Below, in pieces: positions 16,595 through 24,009 of a stretch of DNA of 39,000 nucleotides. Origin of the DNA: DASZUC01 sp035547775 (GTDB lineage Bacteria; Patescibacteriota; Saccharimonadia; Saccharimonadales; UBA4665); assembly GCA_035547775.1 (NCBI GenBank), contig DASZUC010000016.1, forward strand, positions 1 to 39,000, read 5' to 3'. Both the position numbers and the translations under genes were made by a program. The first letter of the stretch is position 1, and every line of letters starts with the position of its first letter. The notes under the pieces are model-generated. The model made no database searches. It was given only the letters and a program-made list of their open reading frames with translations, and was not told where the DNA came from.

Positions 16595-17989
16595 TTATTT
16601 CTCTGCCTTCACGTCACTAATTGGGCCCTTCAGATAGAAGGCGCTTTCTGGTTTGTCGTCGTGTTTACCTTCGAGGATTTCCTTGAAACCCTGGATGGTG
16701 TCGCTAAGTTTGACGTACTGGCCAGGATTGTTGGTAAACTGTTCGGCCACAAAGAATGGCTGGCTCAAGAAGCGCTGAATCTTACGAGCGCGAGCCACCA
16801 GCTGCTTGTCTTCCTCAGACAACTCTTCCATGCCCAAGATAGCAATGATATCTTGCAGATCTTTGTAGCGCTGCAAGACGCGCTGGACTTCACGGGCCAC
16901 GTTGTAGTGATCTTCGCCGACGATTTCCGGATCAAGAATGGTGCTGGAGCTGTCGAGCGGGTCGACGGCAGGGTAAATACCGATCTCGGTTAGGGCACGA
17001 CTCAGCACGATGGTGGAGTCTAAGTGAGCAAAGGTTGTGGCTGGGGCCGGGTCTGTTAAGTCGTCGGCTGGCACATAGACGGCCTGCACAGAGGTAATTG
17101 AACCCTTTTTAGTGGAGGTAATGCGCTCTTGCAACTGACCCATTTCTTGAGCCAAGTTTGGCTGATAACCCACGGCGGAAGGCAAGCGACCGAGCAAGGC
17201 CGACACTTCGGCACCGGCCTGAGTGAAGCGGAAAATGTTGTCGACGAACAGCAGCACGTCGTTACCTTTATCACGGAAACCTTCAGCGATGGTCAGGCCA
17301 GAAAGGGCCACACGCAAACGAGCACCCGGCGGTTCGTTCATCTGGCCAAAGACCAGCGAGGTGTTTTTAATCACCCCCGATTCTTCCATTTCGTAATAAA
17401 GGTCGTTACCTTCACGAGTACGCTCACCAACACCAGCAAACACTGAGTAACCAGAGTGGAATTTGGCGATGTTGTTGATGAGCTCCTGGATCAGCACGGT
17501 TTTACCGACACCGGCACCACCGAACAAACCAGCCTTACCGCCCTTGGTCATCGGACAAATCAAGTCGATAACTTTAATACCAGTTTCCAGAATTTCAATC
17601 TGACCAGATTGGTCAATGAGTGGCGGGGGAGTTTTGTGAATCGGGGCAGTCTCTTTGAATTCGCCGCCTTTATCGTCGATTGGCTCGCCAATGACGTTGA
17701 ACATGCGGCCCAGAGTTTTGTCACCAATTGGCACAGAAATAGCTTTCCCGGTGTCGACAACTTCAGCACCACGCTTTAAGCCATCGGTTGAACCAAGCGC
17801 AACGGCACGAACGCTTGATTCACTGAGGTGTTGAGCGACTTCGAGCGTTAGATCACGATCATCCAACTTCACTTTTAGAGCGTTAAAAATCGTGGGTAGG
17901 TTATCGGTACCGAATTCAACATCGACCACCACGCCCACAATCTGGGTAATCTTGCCATTCTTGGTTTTACTCTTGGTTGCTTGTGCCAT
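16595..17989 (-). CDS. atpD: ATP synthase F1 subunit beta
   Basis: This is the 464-residue catalytic beta subunit. The P-loop GGAGVGKT is at residues 157-164, GERTREGNDLY carries the catalytic glutamate region, and LLFVDNIFRFTQAG holds the Walker B aspartate. The segment SALLGRLPSAVGYQPNLA is a family signature. Length is typical (460-480). In the complex, three beta subunits alternate with alpha and synthesise ATP using rotor torque. The start overlaps the stop of a 68-residue small ORF as TAATG with GAGGAGG just upstream, so translation is coupled to that ORF. Confidence 0.98.
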   Translation of the reverse strand: MAQATKSKTKNGKITQIVGVVVDVEFGTDNLPTIFNALKVKLDDRDLTLEVAQHLSESSVRAVALGSTDGLKRGAEVVDTGKAISVPIGDKTLGRMFNVIGEPIDDKGGEFKETAPIHKTPPPLIDQSGQIEILETGIKVIDLICPMTKGGKAGLFGGAGVGKTVLIQELINNIAKFHSGYSVFAGVGERTREGNDLYYEMEESGVIKNTSLVFGQMNEPPGARLRVALSGLTIAEGFRDKGNDVLLFVDNIFRFTQAGAEVSALLGRLPSAVGYQPNLAQEMGQLQERITSTKKGSITSVQAVYVPADDLTDPAPATTFAHLDSTIVLSRALTEIGIYPAVDPLDSSSTILDPEIVGEDHYNVAREVQRVLQRYKDLQDIIAILGMEELSEEDKQLVARARKIQRFLSQPFFVAEQFTNNPGQYVKLSDTIQGFKEILEGKHDDKPESAFYLKGPISDVKAEK

Positions 17990-18195
17990 TATGCCTCCTC
18001 TTTGTCCATAATTATCAGTTCTGCATTATCAACATCAGCGCTTTCGAGCGCAGTATTACCCAAACTTTGCTCGCGAGCCCGCATATCCTCCTCTCGGAGT
18101 CGGCGAGCAGTGTCCATCATGAGCATCTCAATGCGGTTTCGCTCTTGAAAACTCATAGTGTCAAGCGTGTATTGGTAACCAGTCATACCGTCCAT
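17989..18195 (-). CDS. Small unknown protein directly before atpD
   Basis: This 68-residue ORF is the second of two between the gamma and beta genes. It is Met-rich and strongly charged, with a likely helix MLMMDTARRLREEDMRAREQ and an acidic C-terminus that ends in EEA. The final codons supply the GAGGAGG ribosome site of atpD. A GGAGG lies about 14 bases before its own ATG; the in-frame ATG at 18186 is an alternative. It has no hydrophobic segment. I do not recognise it. The one-base overlap with atpD suggests that reading this ORF sets beta-subunit translation. Confidence 0.6.
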   Translation of the reverse strand: MDGMTGYQYTLDTMSFQERNRIEMLMMDTARRLREEDMRAREQSLGNTALESADVDNAELIIMDKEEA

Positions 18196-18196
18196 A

Positions 18197-18421
18197 TTAT
18201 TTCATGGCCTCCGCTGCGCCCGTTAATTTTACTTGCTTGTCAAGCTCATGGAGAGCAGCCTCGACGGCATAGCGTGCCGCTGTGACCACAAAACTATCTT
18301 CATCAGGAATACAGTAGCGCTCGCGCATGGCGGTGATAGCATTTTCAGTGACAGTCGCCACATTATCTGACTCTAAAAGGTTGGCCGGCTCGGTCTGGCC
18401 ATTGGCAATTTCTGCACTCAT
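18197..18421 (-). CDS. Small unknown protein directly after atpG
   Basis: This 74-residue ORF starts at the atpG stop (TAATG overlap, with GGAGG in the last codons of atpG). The first half is acidic and polar; the second half, SFVVTAARYAVEAALHELDK, is probably an amphipathic helix. It ends TGAAEAMK, almost the same as the end of AtpG (TGGAEAMK), and the matching DNA (about 24 of 30 bases) includes the ribosome site for the next gene. The tail may therefore derive from a local duplication of the atpG end. Function is unknown. Confidence 0.65.
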   Translation of the reverse strand: MSAEIANGQTEPANLLESDNVATVTENAITAMRERYCIPDEDSFVVTAARYAVEAALHELDKQVKLTGAAEAMK

Positions 18422-19281
18422 TATTTCATCGCCTCCGCACCACCGGTTATTTCTGCTAGCTCTTGGGTAATTGACGCCTGGCGGGCGGTGTTGAGTTCCA
18501 GGGTGTAGTCATCGATTAAGTCTTTGGCGTTGTCGGTGGCATTCTTCATGGCGACCATCTGCATGGCGTGCTCGCTAGCCAAACTTTCCAGCAGGGCCTG
18601 CCAAACTTGGGCCTCAATCAAACGCGTAGCGACTTGGTCGATAACGGTCTCCACGTCGGGCTCGAAGTTGCTGACACTGGTCGCAACGTCACTAGTCTGC
18701 TGCTGAGCTGGCAAGAGCTGTTGACTGTTGGCCGTTTGTGAAATAGTTGATTTAAAGACCGTGTAAATAAGTTGGACGTCATCAAACTGGCCCGCTTTAT
18801 AGCCGTCAACAATGGTGTTTAAAACTGGGCGTAAATCATTGGCGGTTGGTTCATCACCAAAGTTGGCGTAAACCGCCAACAATTCAACATCGCTCAAGCG
18901 ACGCACAAACTGAGCACCCTTGTTACCAACCGCAATTACTTGGCTTTTCACTTTAGTATCGCGATCATCTTTCAGGCTTTGGGTTAATAATTTTAAGATA
19001 TTCGCATTGTAGGCACCGACTAAGCCGCCGTTGCTGGTCACCAATACATACAAACGAGTTTTAACGGCGCGCTTTTCAAACAGCGGCTGGCGTTCAACTT
19101 CGGCCTGGCCACTCAATTTGGCAAGTAACTCATTGGCGAGTTCGGCGTAAGCCCGACTCTTTTGCGCATACTCCTGCGCTCGGCGCAATTTACTGGCTGC
19201 CACCAGTTGCATTGCCTTGGTAATTTGGCGCGTATTTTTGATTGAGCCAATCCGGCGCTTCAGCGTAATCGTACTAGCCAC
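18421..19281 (-). CDS. atpG: ATP synthase F1 subunit gamma
   Basis: This is the 286-residue central stalk subunit. The N-terminal helix LKRRIGSIKNTRQITKAMQL and the C-terminal helix with LNTARQASITQELAEITGGA are the family's two conserved ends, which form the coiled coil turning inside F1. The middle Rossmann-like domain (about 75-200) is more divergent, and a Gln/Ser-rich insert (SQTANSQQLLPAQQQTSD) is present. The start overlaps the stop of the preceding 103-residue ORF by 8 bases. The stop overlaps the next small ORF by one base. Two small ORFs flank it on each side, which breaks the usual atpA-atpG-atpD order. Confidence 0.96.
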   Translation of the reverse strand: MASTITLKRRIGSIKNTRQITKAMQLVAASKLRRAQEYAQKSRAYAELANELLAKLSGQAEVERQPLFEKRAVKTRLYVLVTSNGGLVGAYNANILKLLTQSLKDDRDTKVKSQVIAVGNKGAQFVRRLSDVELLAVYANFGDEPTANDLRPVLNTIVDGYKAGQFDDVQLIYTVFKSTISQTANSQQLLPAQQQTSDVATSVSNFEPDVETVIDQVATRLIEAQVWQALLESLASEHAMQMVAMKNATDNAKDLIDDYTLELNTARQASITQELAEITGGAEAMK

Positions 19282-19585
19282 GGTGGTACTCCGGAGCTTC
19301 TGTCACCGCTTGCACTGCCTGTTCCATCAGCCAATCTTCAAGTGATTCGCCATTGAGTCCCGCTGGAATGGGCAAAGCTTTGTCTTCACGACCAACTGTT
19401 GGAAACATAATGTCATCGATGGCCAGGCTACCCAGAATCATCGCCTGCACGTCATCGGGGAAGCGTTCGCGCACCAGCTGTACAGCCCGGGCATGCCCAC
19501 CTCGCTCATAGTAGATGTACGGATTCTCTGGATTACACTGATCCCGGGTAATTCGATTCACCACAAGTGACAGGTGATTAGCCAT
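19274..19585 (-). CDS. Small unknown protein directly before atpG
   Basis: This 103-residue ORF lies between the alpha and gamma genes and overlaps the atpG start by 8 bases. The sequence looks like a compact folded protein (ENPYIYYERGGHARAVQLV, then DDVQAMILGSLAIDDIMF). It has a single cysteine and no membrane segment. The region with YYERGG followed by a hydrophobic helix is the most distinctive part. I do not recognise the family. Its start comes two bases after the stop of the preceding small ORF, so the pair is translated as a unit with atpA and atpG. Confidence 0.65.
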   Translation of the reverse strand: MANHLSLVVNRITRDQCNPENPYIYYERGGHARAVQLVRERFPDDVQAMILGSLAIDDIMFPTVGREDKALPIPAGLNGESLEDWLMEQAVQAVTEAPEYHRG

Positions 19586-19587
19586 CG

Positions 19588-19872
19588 CTAGACTCGACCT
19601 CCGAAACCTTCAATCATTTCATCAACCAGAGATCGAACAGCAATACTTGCTAATTGTTCACGACTCGTCAGGACAGCATTGGGCGTCGTGGCTTCCTCGG
19701 CTGTCGCTAGACGGCTGTCAAGATCTGTCTCTTGGTCGGGATCGCCAACACTGGTGATAGCCAGCTGCGCCACAATACGCTCACGCAAGACAGTGGCACG
19801 TTCATGCTGACGCAGAGTGCGACTGTACAGTGCGGCAGCTTCAGATCCTGAAATTCTGGTTGAACTCCCCAT
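19588..19872 (-). CDS. Small unknown protein directly after atpA
   Basis: This 94-residue ORF starts on the atpA stop codon as a TAATG overlap. It is predicted mostly helical (EAAALYSRTLRQHERATVLR near the N-terminus, then REQLASIAVRSLVDEMIEGF) and ends FGGRV. There is no cysteine, signal or membrane segment. Its helical N-terminal half recalls the N-terminal domain of delta-type subunits only in general character; I see no convincing match. It may be relevant that the AtpH of this operon is short, so a separate small helical protein could replace the missing part. That is speculation. Confidence 0.65.
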   Translation of the reverse strand: MGSSTRISGSEAAALYSRTLRQHERATVLRERIVAQLAITSVGDPDQETDLDSRLATAEEATTPNAVLTSREQLASIAVRSLVDEMIEGFGGRV

Positions 19873-21431
19873 TACAAACTCTTTTCTCCCGACCCTTTAG
19901 TTACAACGTGATAACTCTTCGTTACATCTTTGGCGACTTTCAGAACTTCGTCATTCTGAGCATCAGTTGGCTTGTCGCCGGTGTTCAGAGCGTCAGTTAG
20001 CTTGGCGTGCTTTGATTTCAGCTCGCGCAAGACGGCGTCTTTGGCGGCTTCGATCTTCTCCAGCGGCACGGCGTCAAAGGCACCGCTAGTGGCCGCATAC
20101 AACACGGAGTACATCTCCCAAACCGACAGTGGAGCAAACTGAGGCTGCTTGAGCAGCTCAGTCAAGCGCTGACCACGTTCGATAGTGTGACGGGTTTCAG
20201 GGTCAAGATCGGTGGAGAACTGTGAGAACGCCGCCAATTCACGGAACTGGGCCAAGCTCAGCTTCAAACCACCACCAACCGACTTAATGGCCTTGGTTTG
20301 GGCGTCACCACCCACACGCGACACCGACAGACCGACGGAGATAGCTGGGCGTACACCCTGGTAGAATAGACTGGTTTCCAAAAAGATCTGGCCATCGGTA
20401 ATCGAAATTACGTTGGTTGGAATGTAGGCAGCAATGTCACCAGCTTGAGTTTCGATGATTGGCAGGGCTGTCAACGAGCCGCCACCAAGCTTGTCGGATA
20501 ATTTGGCAGCCCGCTCCAAGAGGCGTGAGTGCAAGTAAAAGACATCGCCAGGGTAGGCTTCACGACCTGGTGGACGGCGCAACAGCAAGGACATTTGTCG
20601 GTAAGCTGCAGCGTGCTTGGTCAAGTCATCGTAAATAATCAGAGCGTGTTGCTTGTTGTCTCGGAAGTATTCACCCATGGCCGCCCCAGCGTATGGCGCC
20701 AGATACAGCAGGGCAGCGGGGTCGCTTGGACCGGTAGCTACAATAATGGTCTGATCCATCACACCTTCGCGCTTCAAGCGCTCCGCCAAGGCAGCAACTT
20801 TGGATAATTTTTGGCCAACGGCCACATAGACATTAATCACACCAGACTTTTGGCGAGCTTGGTTGACCATAGTATCGACGGCGATTGCCGTTTTACCAGT
20901 TTGACGGTCGCCAATAATCAACTCACGCTGACCACGACCAATTGGCACCATGGCGTCAATCGCCACTAGGCCAGTCATCAATGGTTCAGACACGTGCTTA
21001 CGAGCCAACACACCAGGGGCTGGGCGTTCCACACGACTAGTCAATTTGGTCTTGAGTGGGCCATTACCGTCCAACGGTTTACCAAGTGGGTCAACAATCC
21101 GGCCAACAAGTTCTGGACCCACTGGCACTTCCAAGACTTTGCCCGAGAGGCGAGCCGTAGCGCCGGCTTTCACTTCGACGTCTTCGCCAAGTAGCACCGC
21201 ACCAATTTCATCTTCACCGAGGTTAAAGGCAAAGGCCGTGACTGGCTTGCCATCTACGCCATCAATCTCCAACATTTCGCTATAGCCTGCAGCACTCAGC
21301 CCATAAATCCAGGCAATACCGTCACCGACTCGAGTAACCACGCCAACCGTTTCAATTTCCGGTCGGGATTTCAGTTCTGAAATCGCCGCACGAATGTCAG
21401 CTGATAATTCGGTAATAGAAAGCTCGGGCAT
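19872..21431 (-). CDS. atpA: ATP synthase F1 subunit alpha
   Basis: This is the 519-residue non-catalytic nucleotide-binding alpha subunit. The P-loop is GDRQTGKTA near residues 170-178. Other landmarks are the N-terminal GDGIAWIYGLSAAGYSEMLE, RPPGREAYPGDVFYLHSRLL, and VGLSVSRVGGDAQTKAIK with the arginine finger contributed to the beta site. Length is typical (500-520). Shine-Dalgarno AAGGA lies just upstream within the end of atpH. A polar C-terminal extension with DALNTGDKPTDAQNDE is somewhat unusual. The neighbouring downstream gene is not atpG but a small unknown ORF. Confidence 0.98.
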   Translation of the reverse strand: MPELSITELSADIRAAISELKSRPEIETVGVVTRVGDGIAWIYGLSAAGYSEMLEIDGVDGKPVTAFAFNLGEDEIGAVLLGEDVEVKAGATARLSGKVLEVPVGPELVGRIVDPLGKPLDGNGPLKTKLTSRVERPAPGVLARKHVSEPLMTGLVAIDAMVPIGRGQRELIIGDRQTGKTAIAVDTMVNQARQKSGVINVYVAVGQKLSKVAALAERLKREGVMDQTIIVATGPSDPAALLYLAPYAGAAMGEYFRDNKQHALIIYDDLTKHAAAYRQMSLLLRRPPGREAYPGDVFYLHSRLLERAAKLSDKLGGGSLTALPIIETQAGDIAAYIPTNVISITDGQIFLETSLFYQGVRPAISVGLSVSRVGGDAQTKAIKSVGGGLKLSLAQFRELAAFSQFSTDLDPETRHTIERGQRLTELLKQPQFAPLSVWEMYSVLYAATSGAFDAVPLEKIEAAKDAVLRELKSKHAKLTDALNTGDKPTDAQNDEVLKVAKDVTKSYHVVTKGSGEKSL

Positions 21432-21434
21432 GGG

Positions 21435-21839
21435 TTAGTCCTTTCCGGCGGTAGTTAATTGCTTGAAACGGTTTAATTTGGCTTCGACGCTCAAATCGAG
21501 CTGTCGATCAGCCAGACGTAGACGCACACCGCCAATGACGCTTGGGTCGTGTACAGGGGTGACGATAATGGTCTTGGCATTTGGGTACAGCGCTTTAACT
21601 TGACGTTTAATATCGGTCTGAATTTTGCTGCTCAAATCATGGGCACTGGCAGCCAGTACTTCCACACGACCTTGCTCGGCCCAATCGGCTTGCACATCAC
21701 GCAAAATGGAGTCGAGTTCGTGTACGCGACGCTCATCCAAAAGGTAAGCAGCCAGTTCGCGACTCAAGCGCTTGGTGCTGCCAGCTTTGAGACTACGATC
21801 AGCTACCACGTTGGCAATCCGAGTTCGAGGCGCTTTCAT
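21435..21839 (-). CDS. atpH: ATP synthase subunit delta, short form
   Basis: This protein of 134 residues carries the recognisable C-terminal part of the delta subunit, VHDPSVIGGVRLRLADRQLD followed by LSVEAKLNRFKQL. The usual delta subunit is about 175-180 residues, with a six-helix N-terminal domain that sits on top of alpha. Here only about 85 residues precede the conserved region, so the N-terminal domain is cut down by about 45 residues. Position between atpF and atpA supports the call. The start overlaps the atpF stop as TAATG. Whether the shortened subunit still clamps the stator, or uses one of the extra small proteins, is open. Confidence 0.88.
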   Translation of the reverse strand: MKAPRTRIANVVADRSLKAGSTKRLSRELAAYLLDERRVHELDSILRDVQADWAEQGRVEVLAASAHDLSSKIQTDIKRQVKALYPNAKTIIVTPVHDPSVIGGVRLRLADRQLDLSVEAKLNRFKQLTTAGKD

Positions 21840-22363
21840 TACGCTTGCTCCTTCAAGGCCCGATCAATCAGCGCAGCATCTTTCTGAGCGTCGACTTTTT
21901 CGCCAATAATGGCTTCAGTGGCATCAGAAATTAAACCAACGACTTCTTTTTCGAGGGCTTGGCGAGCTCGGGCAGCATCTTGCTTAATGCGTGCCTCTGC
22001 TTCCGAAATGATGCCAGCGGCTTTATCACTCGCTTTGGCCTCTGCGTCACGTACCACACCCCGCCCAGTCTCCTGGGCTTCAGCAATGATGCCATCTGCC
22101 TTGGTGCGAGCCTCGTGCAAAGTTTTTTCAACCTTGGCTTCCATGGCGGCTTGATCTTTCTTCATCTGCTCACCCAAAGTAACACCTTGCTCAATTGTCT
22201 CACGACGACGCTGCATCAGCTTAATGATAGGTTCAAAAGCGTAGCGCTTCAGCACCCAGAAGGCAATCACAAACGTGACCAATTGAATAACAAAAGCTTT
22301 GCCATCGATACCTAAAGCACCGATGCCGCCAGAACTATCAGCAAAATTTGTCACGGAAATCAT
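21839..22363 (-). CDS. atpF: ATP synthase Fo subunit b
   Basis: This is a 174-residue stator subunit. A short N-terminal segment is followed by one membrane helix (about 24-44, FVIQLVTFVIAFWVLKRYAF) and then a long charged coiled coil rich in Ala, Glu and Lys to the end. Two copies normally form the peripheral stalk that holds alpha and delta against rotor torque. Only one b-type gene is present, so a homodimer is expected. The start codon directly follows the stop of a 42-codon ORF (TAG then ATG), and the stop overlaps atpH. Length and layout are typical. Confidence 0.95.
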   Translation of the reverse strand: MISVTNFADSSGGIGALGIDGKAFVIQLVTFVIAFWVLKRYAFEPIIKLMQRRRETIEQGVTLGEQMKKDQAAMEAKVEKTLHEARTKADGIIAEAQETGRGVVRDAEAKASDKAAGIISEAEARIKQDAARARQALEKEVVGLISDATEAIIGEKVDAQKDAALIDRALKEQA

Positions 22364-22492
22364 CTAGGCTGTTACTCCAAAGTAAGGATTTTTGGACGAT
22401 AGTGCAGTTTGTTCGCAACGCGAGCACCGCAAGCAAGCCGTACCGGTTGATACGGTGAGCGCGGGGCGGAGCGTTTCGGGCAAAATGTGCAT
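22364..22492 (-). CDS. Tiny Cys-cluster ORF between atpE and atpF
   Basis: A 42-residue ORF begins with ATG 22492 and ends with TAG immediately before the atpF start. AGAGGA lies about 10 bases upstream of its ATG. The peptide contains a tight cysteine cluster, TACLRCSRCEQ, of the kind that can bind zinc or an iron-sulfur cluster or form disulfides. It has no membrane segment. Gap size alone (148 bases between atpE and atpF) is unusual in this compact operon and supports a gene here. It is unrecognised, and with so few residues a chance ORF cannot be excluded. Confidence 0.5.
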   Translation of the reverse strand: MHILPETLRPALTVSTGTACLRCSRCEQTALSSKNPYFGVTA

Positions 22493-22511
22493 CGTGGAAA
22501 ATCCTCTTAAC

Positions 22512-22742
22512 TTATTTGACGAAGAAGGTAGCGGCGAAGGCCAAGAGACCGTAAACCTCAACGAGACCCACGAAAACCAAAGCTTGACCCAAGAACTTGG
22601 CAGCTTCTGGGTTGCGACCAACCGCCTGCAAATAGTTAGCGCCGATCAAGCCAATACCAATGGTTGGGCCAATGAAACCGCCACCGATCATAATACCGTG
22701 GGCGATTGATTGAGCGCCGGTAAGTGCTGCAGCAAAATCCAT
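22512..22742 (-). CDS. atpE: ATP synthase Fo subunit c
   Basis: This is a 76-residue hairpin of two membrane helices. Helix 1 is glycine-rich (GGGFIGPTIGIGLIGAN), the polar loop is GRNPEA, and helix 2 carries the ion-binding glutamate Glu62 in VGLVEVYGLL. The residue after the glutamate is Val rather than the Ser or Thr of sodium-binding rings, so proton coupling is more likely. Multiple copies form the rotor ring. A strong AAAGGAGA ribosome site precedes the ATG, as expected for a high-copy subunit. Confidence 0.97.
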   Translation of the reverse strand: MDFAAALTGAQSIAHGIMIGGGFIGPTIGIGLIGANYLQAVGRNPEAAKFLGQALVFVGLVEVYGLLAFAATFFVK

Positions 22743-22762
22743 ATTATTTATTCTCCTTTACC

Positions 22763-23620
22763 TTAAATTGATGCTTCGGAAGCACGCTTTCCCTTTATTG
22801 TTTCAGGTGCTTCATCTTCGGTCAAGTCGTCATGTGCATGTGCACTATTAACGGCGATGGCCAAGTAGTTGACCCCGAGGATGACAAAAATGTAAGCCTG
22901 AAGCGCTCCCACGCCCAGCTCCAGCAGAGTAAATGGCGCGGCGGTAATGGGCGACAAAAGACTGCCCGGCAATAGATTACCACCAAGGAAAGCAAAGACT
23001 GAGATAACTATTTCACCAATGGTGACATTCAAAAACAATCGGAGCGCCAAGCTTAGAGTACGGGTAAGATCAGTCAGCATTTCAATCAGACCAATCACCA
23101 AGTACAGCGGATTAAGTGGACTGCCCATGAAAAAGTGGCGAATATATTTACGAAAACCGCCAACTTCGCGAATTGAAGCAACGTAGACAAAAATCATGGT
23201 GATTAAACCCATGGCTAGCGTGGAATTAAGATCAGCCGTAAATGGTCGAAATACGGGGTGATCGTGGATCTGGAGAGCGTCGCCAACTCCTGGGATTAGT
23301 CCCGACCAGTTATTCAGCAAAATGATGAAAAATAATGTCACGAAGAAGGGTGCGTATTTGCGGCCCACGCGCTTGTCGTCAAAAGCACCTTCAACCAGAT
23401 TGGTGACGAAGTCGACACCAGCTTCAACATATTGCGTGAAACCACCGCGCGGCTTAATACTGACGCGACGAGCCACAGCCACCAGGGCAATAACCATCAC
23501 TGTCAAAATAATCCAACCATAGAGCATGGAGTTAGTCACATGCAGACCGAACAGCGTAAAGTCGTTGGCGGGTGCCACGTGTACTACTGGACCAGAGTCG
23601 GCAAACAAATTAATCATCAT
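22763..23620 (-). CDS. atpB: ATP synthase Fo subunit a
   Basis: This is a 285-residue polytopic subunit forming the proton half-channels. SLALRLFLNVTIGEIVI contains the essential arginine that faces the c ring, and LELGVGALQAYIFVILG is the conserved last helix region. The start is one of two tandem ATGs (23620 or 23617) that overlap the end of the atpI-like gene; both lie just after GAGGA. A longer open frame upstream runs inside the neighbour and is ignored. The C-terminus has an acidic then basic tail of about 25 residues (DDLTEDEAPETIKGKR). Order a-c-b-delta-alpha is the standard one. Confidence 0.96.
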   Translation of the reverse strand: MMINLFADSGPVVHVAPANDFTLFGLHVTNSMLYGWIILTVMVIALVAVARRVSIKPRGGFTQYVEAGVDFVTNLVEGAFDDKRVGRKYAPFFVTLFFIILLNNWSGLIPGVGDALQIHDHPVFRPFTADLNSTLAMGLITMIFVYVASIREVGGFRKYIRHFFMGSPLNPLYLVIGLIEMLTDLTRTLSLALRLFLNVTIGEIVISVFAFLGGNLLPGSLLSPITAAPFTLLELGVGALQAYIFVILGVNYLAIAVNSAHAHDDLTEDEAPETIKGKRASEASI

Positions 23621-23960
23621 CTTCCTCGTACTGTTTCTTGATAGCGCGCTTTTGAGCAGCACTCAACTTGGGTACGGGCAGGCGATTCGCTTGCTGCAGG
23701 GTTTGCCACAGGATCAGGCCCATGCCAAGCATCGCCAGTACAAAACCAACGATCAAAAAAGCTGGGCTAGTGTGCGCGTATTTATCAAGCTCCGCACCAC
23801 CAATCATAGGGATCAAGATCGCCAGCGCTAAACGCCAACTCATATCGAGGGCCATAGCAATAAAAACAGCCGTAGGGCTGTCGGCGGTGCCCACCTTCGG
23901 CTGCTTAGGAGTTCCCGAGAGCTTCGAGGGCGTCGATTGAGGCGCGGTCGCTGGACTCAT
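23610..23960 (-). CDS. AtpI/AtpZ-like membrane protein, first atp gene
   Basis: This 116-residue protein has a Pro/Ser/Thr-rich N-terminal tail of about 28 residues, two membrane helices (about 38-56 and 66-88) and a charged C-terminus ending EEDDD. The linker GGAELDKYAHTSPAFLIVGF matches the pattern of AtpZ/AtpI proteins, which precede atpB in many bacteria and assist c-ring assembly or ion supply. Its place at the head of the operon fits. The ATG lies 9 bases downstream of the -10 box, so this operon's mRNA is nearly leaderless. Confidence 0.75.
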   Translation of the reverse strand: MSPATAPQSTPSKLSGTPKQPKVGTADSPTAVFIAMALDMSWRLALAILIPMIGGAELDKYAHTSPAFLIVGFVLAMLGMGLILWQTLQQANRLPVPKLSAAQKRAIKKQYEEDDD

Positions 23961-23962
23961 CT

Positions 23963-23999
23963 ACTGATTAGTATATCAGTTATGATCTGGGTCGCGCAA
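23963..23999 (-). promoter_or_regulatory. ATP synthase operon promoter with palindrome
   Basis: On the minus strand TTGCGC (23999-23994) and TATACT (23975-23970) are separated by 18 bases, and the ATG follows 9 bases later. ACTGAT (23963-23968) and ATCAGT (23975-23980) form a perfect inverted repeat with a 6-base centre, lying over the -10 box. It is a plausible operator for the whole operon. Confidence 0.6.
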
Positions 24000-24009
24000 T
24001 CTATGCGCC

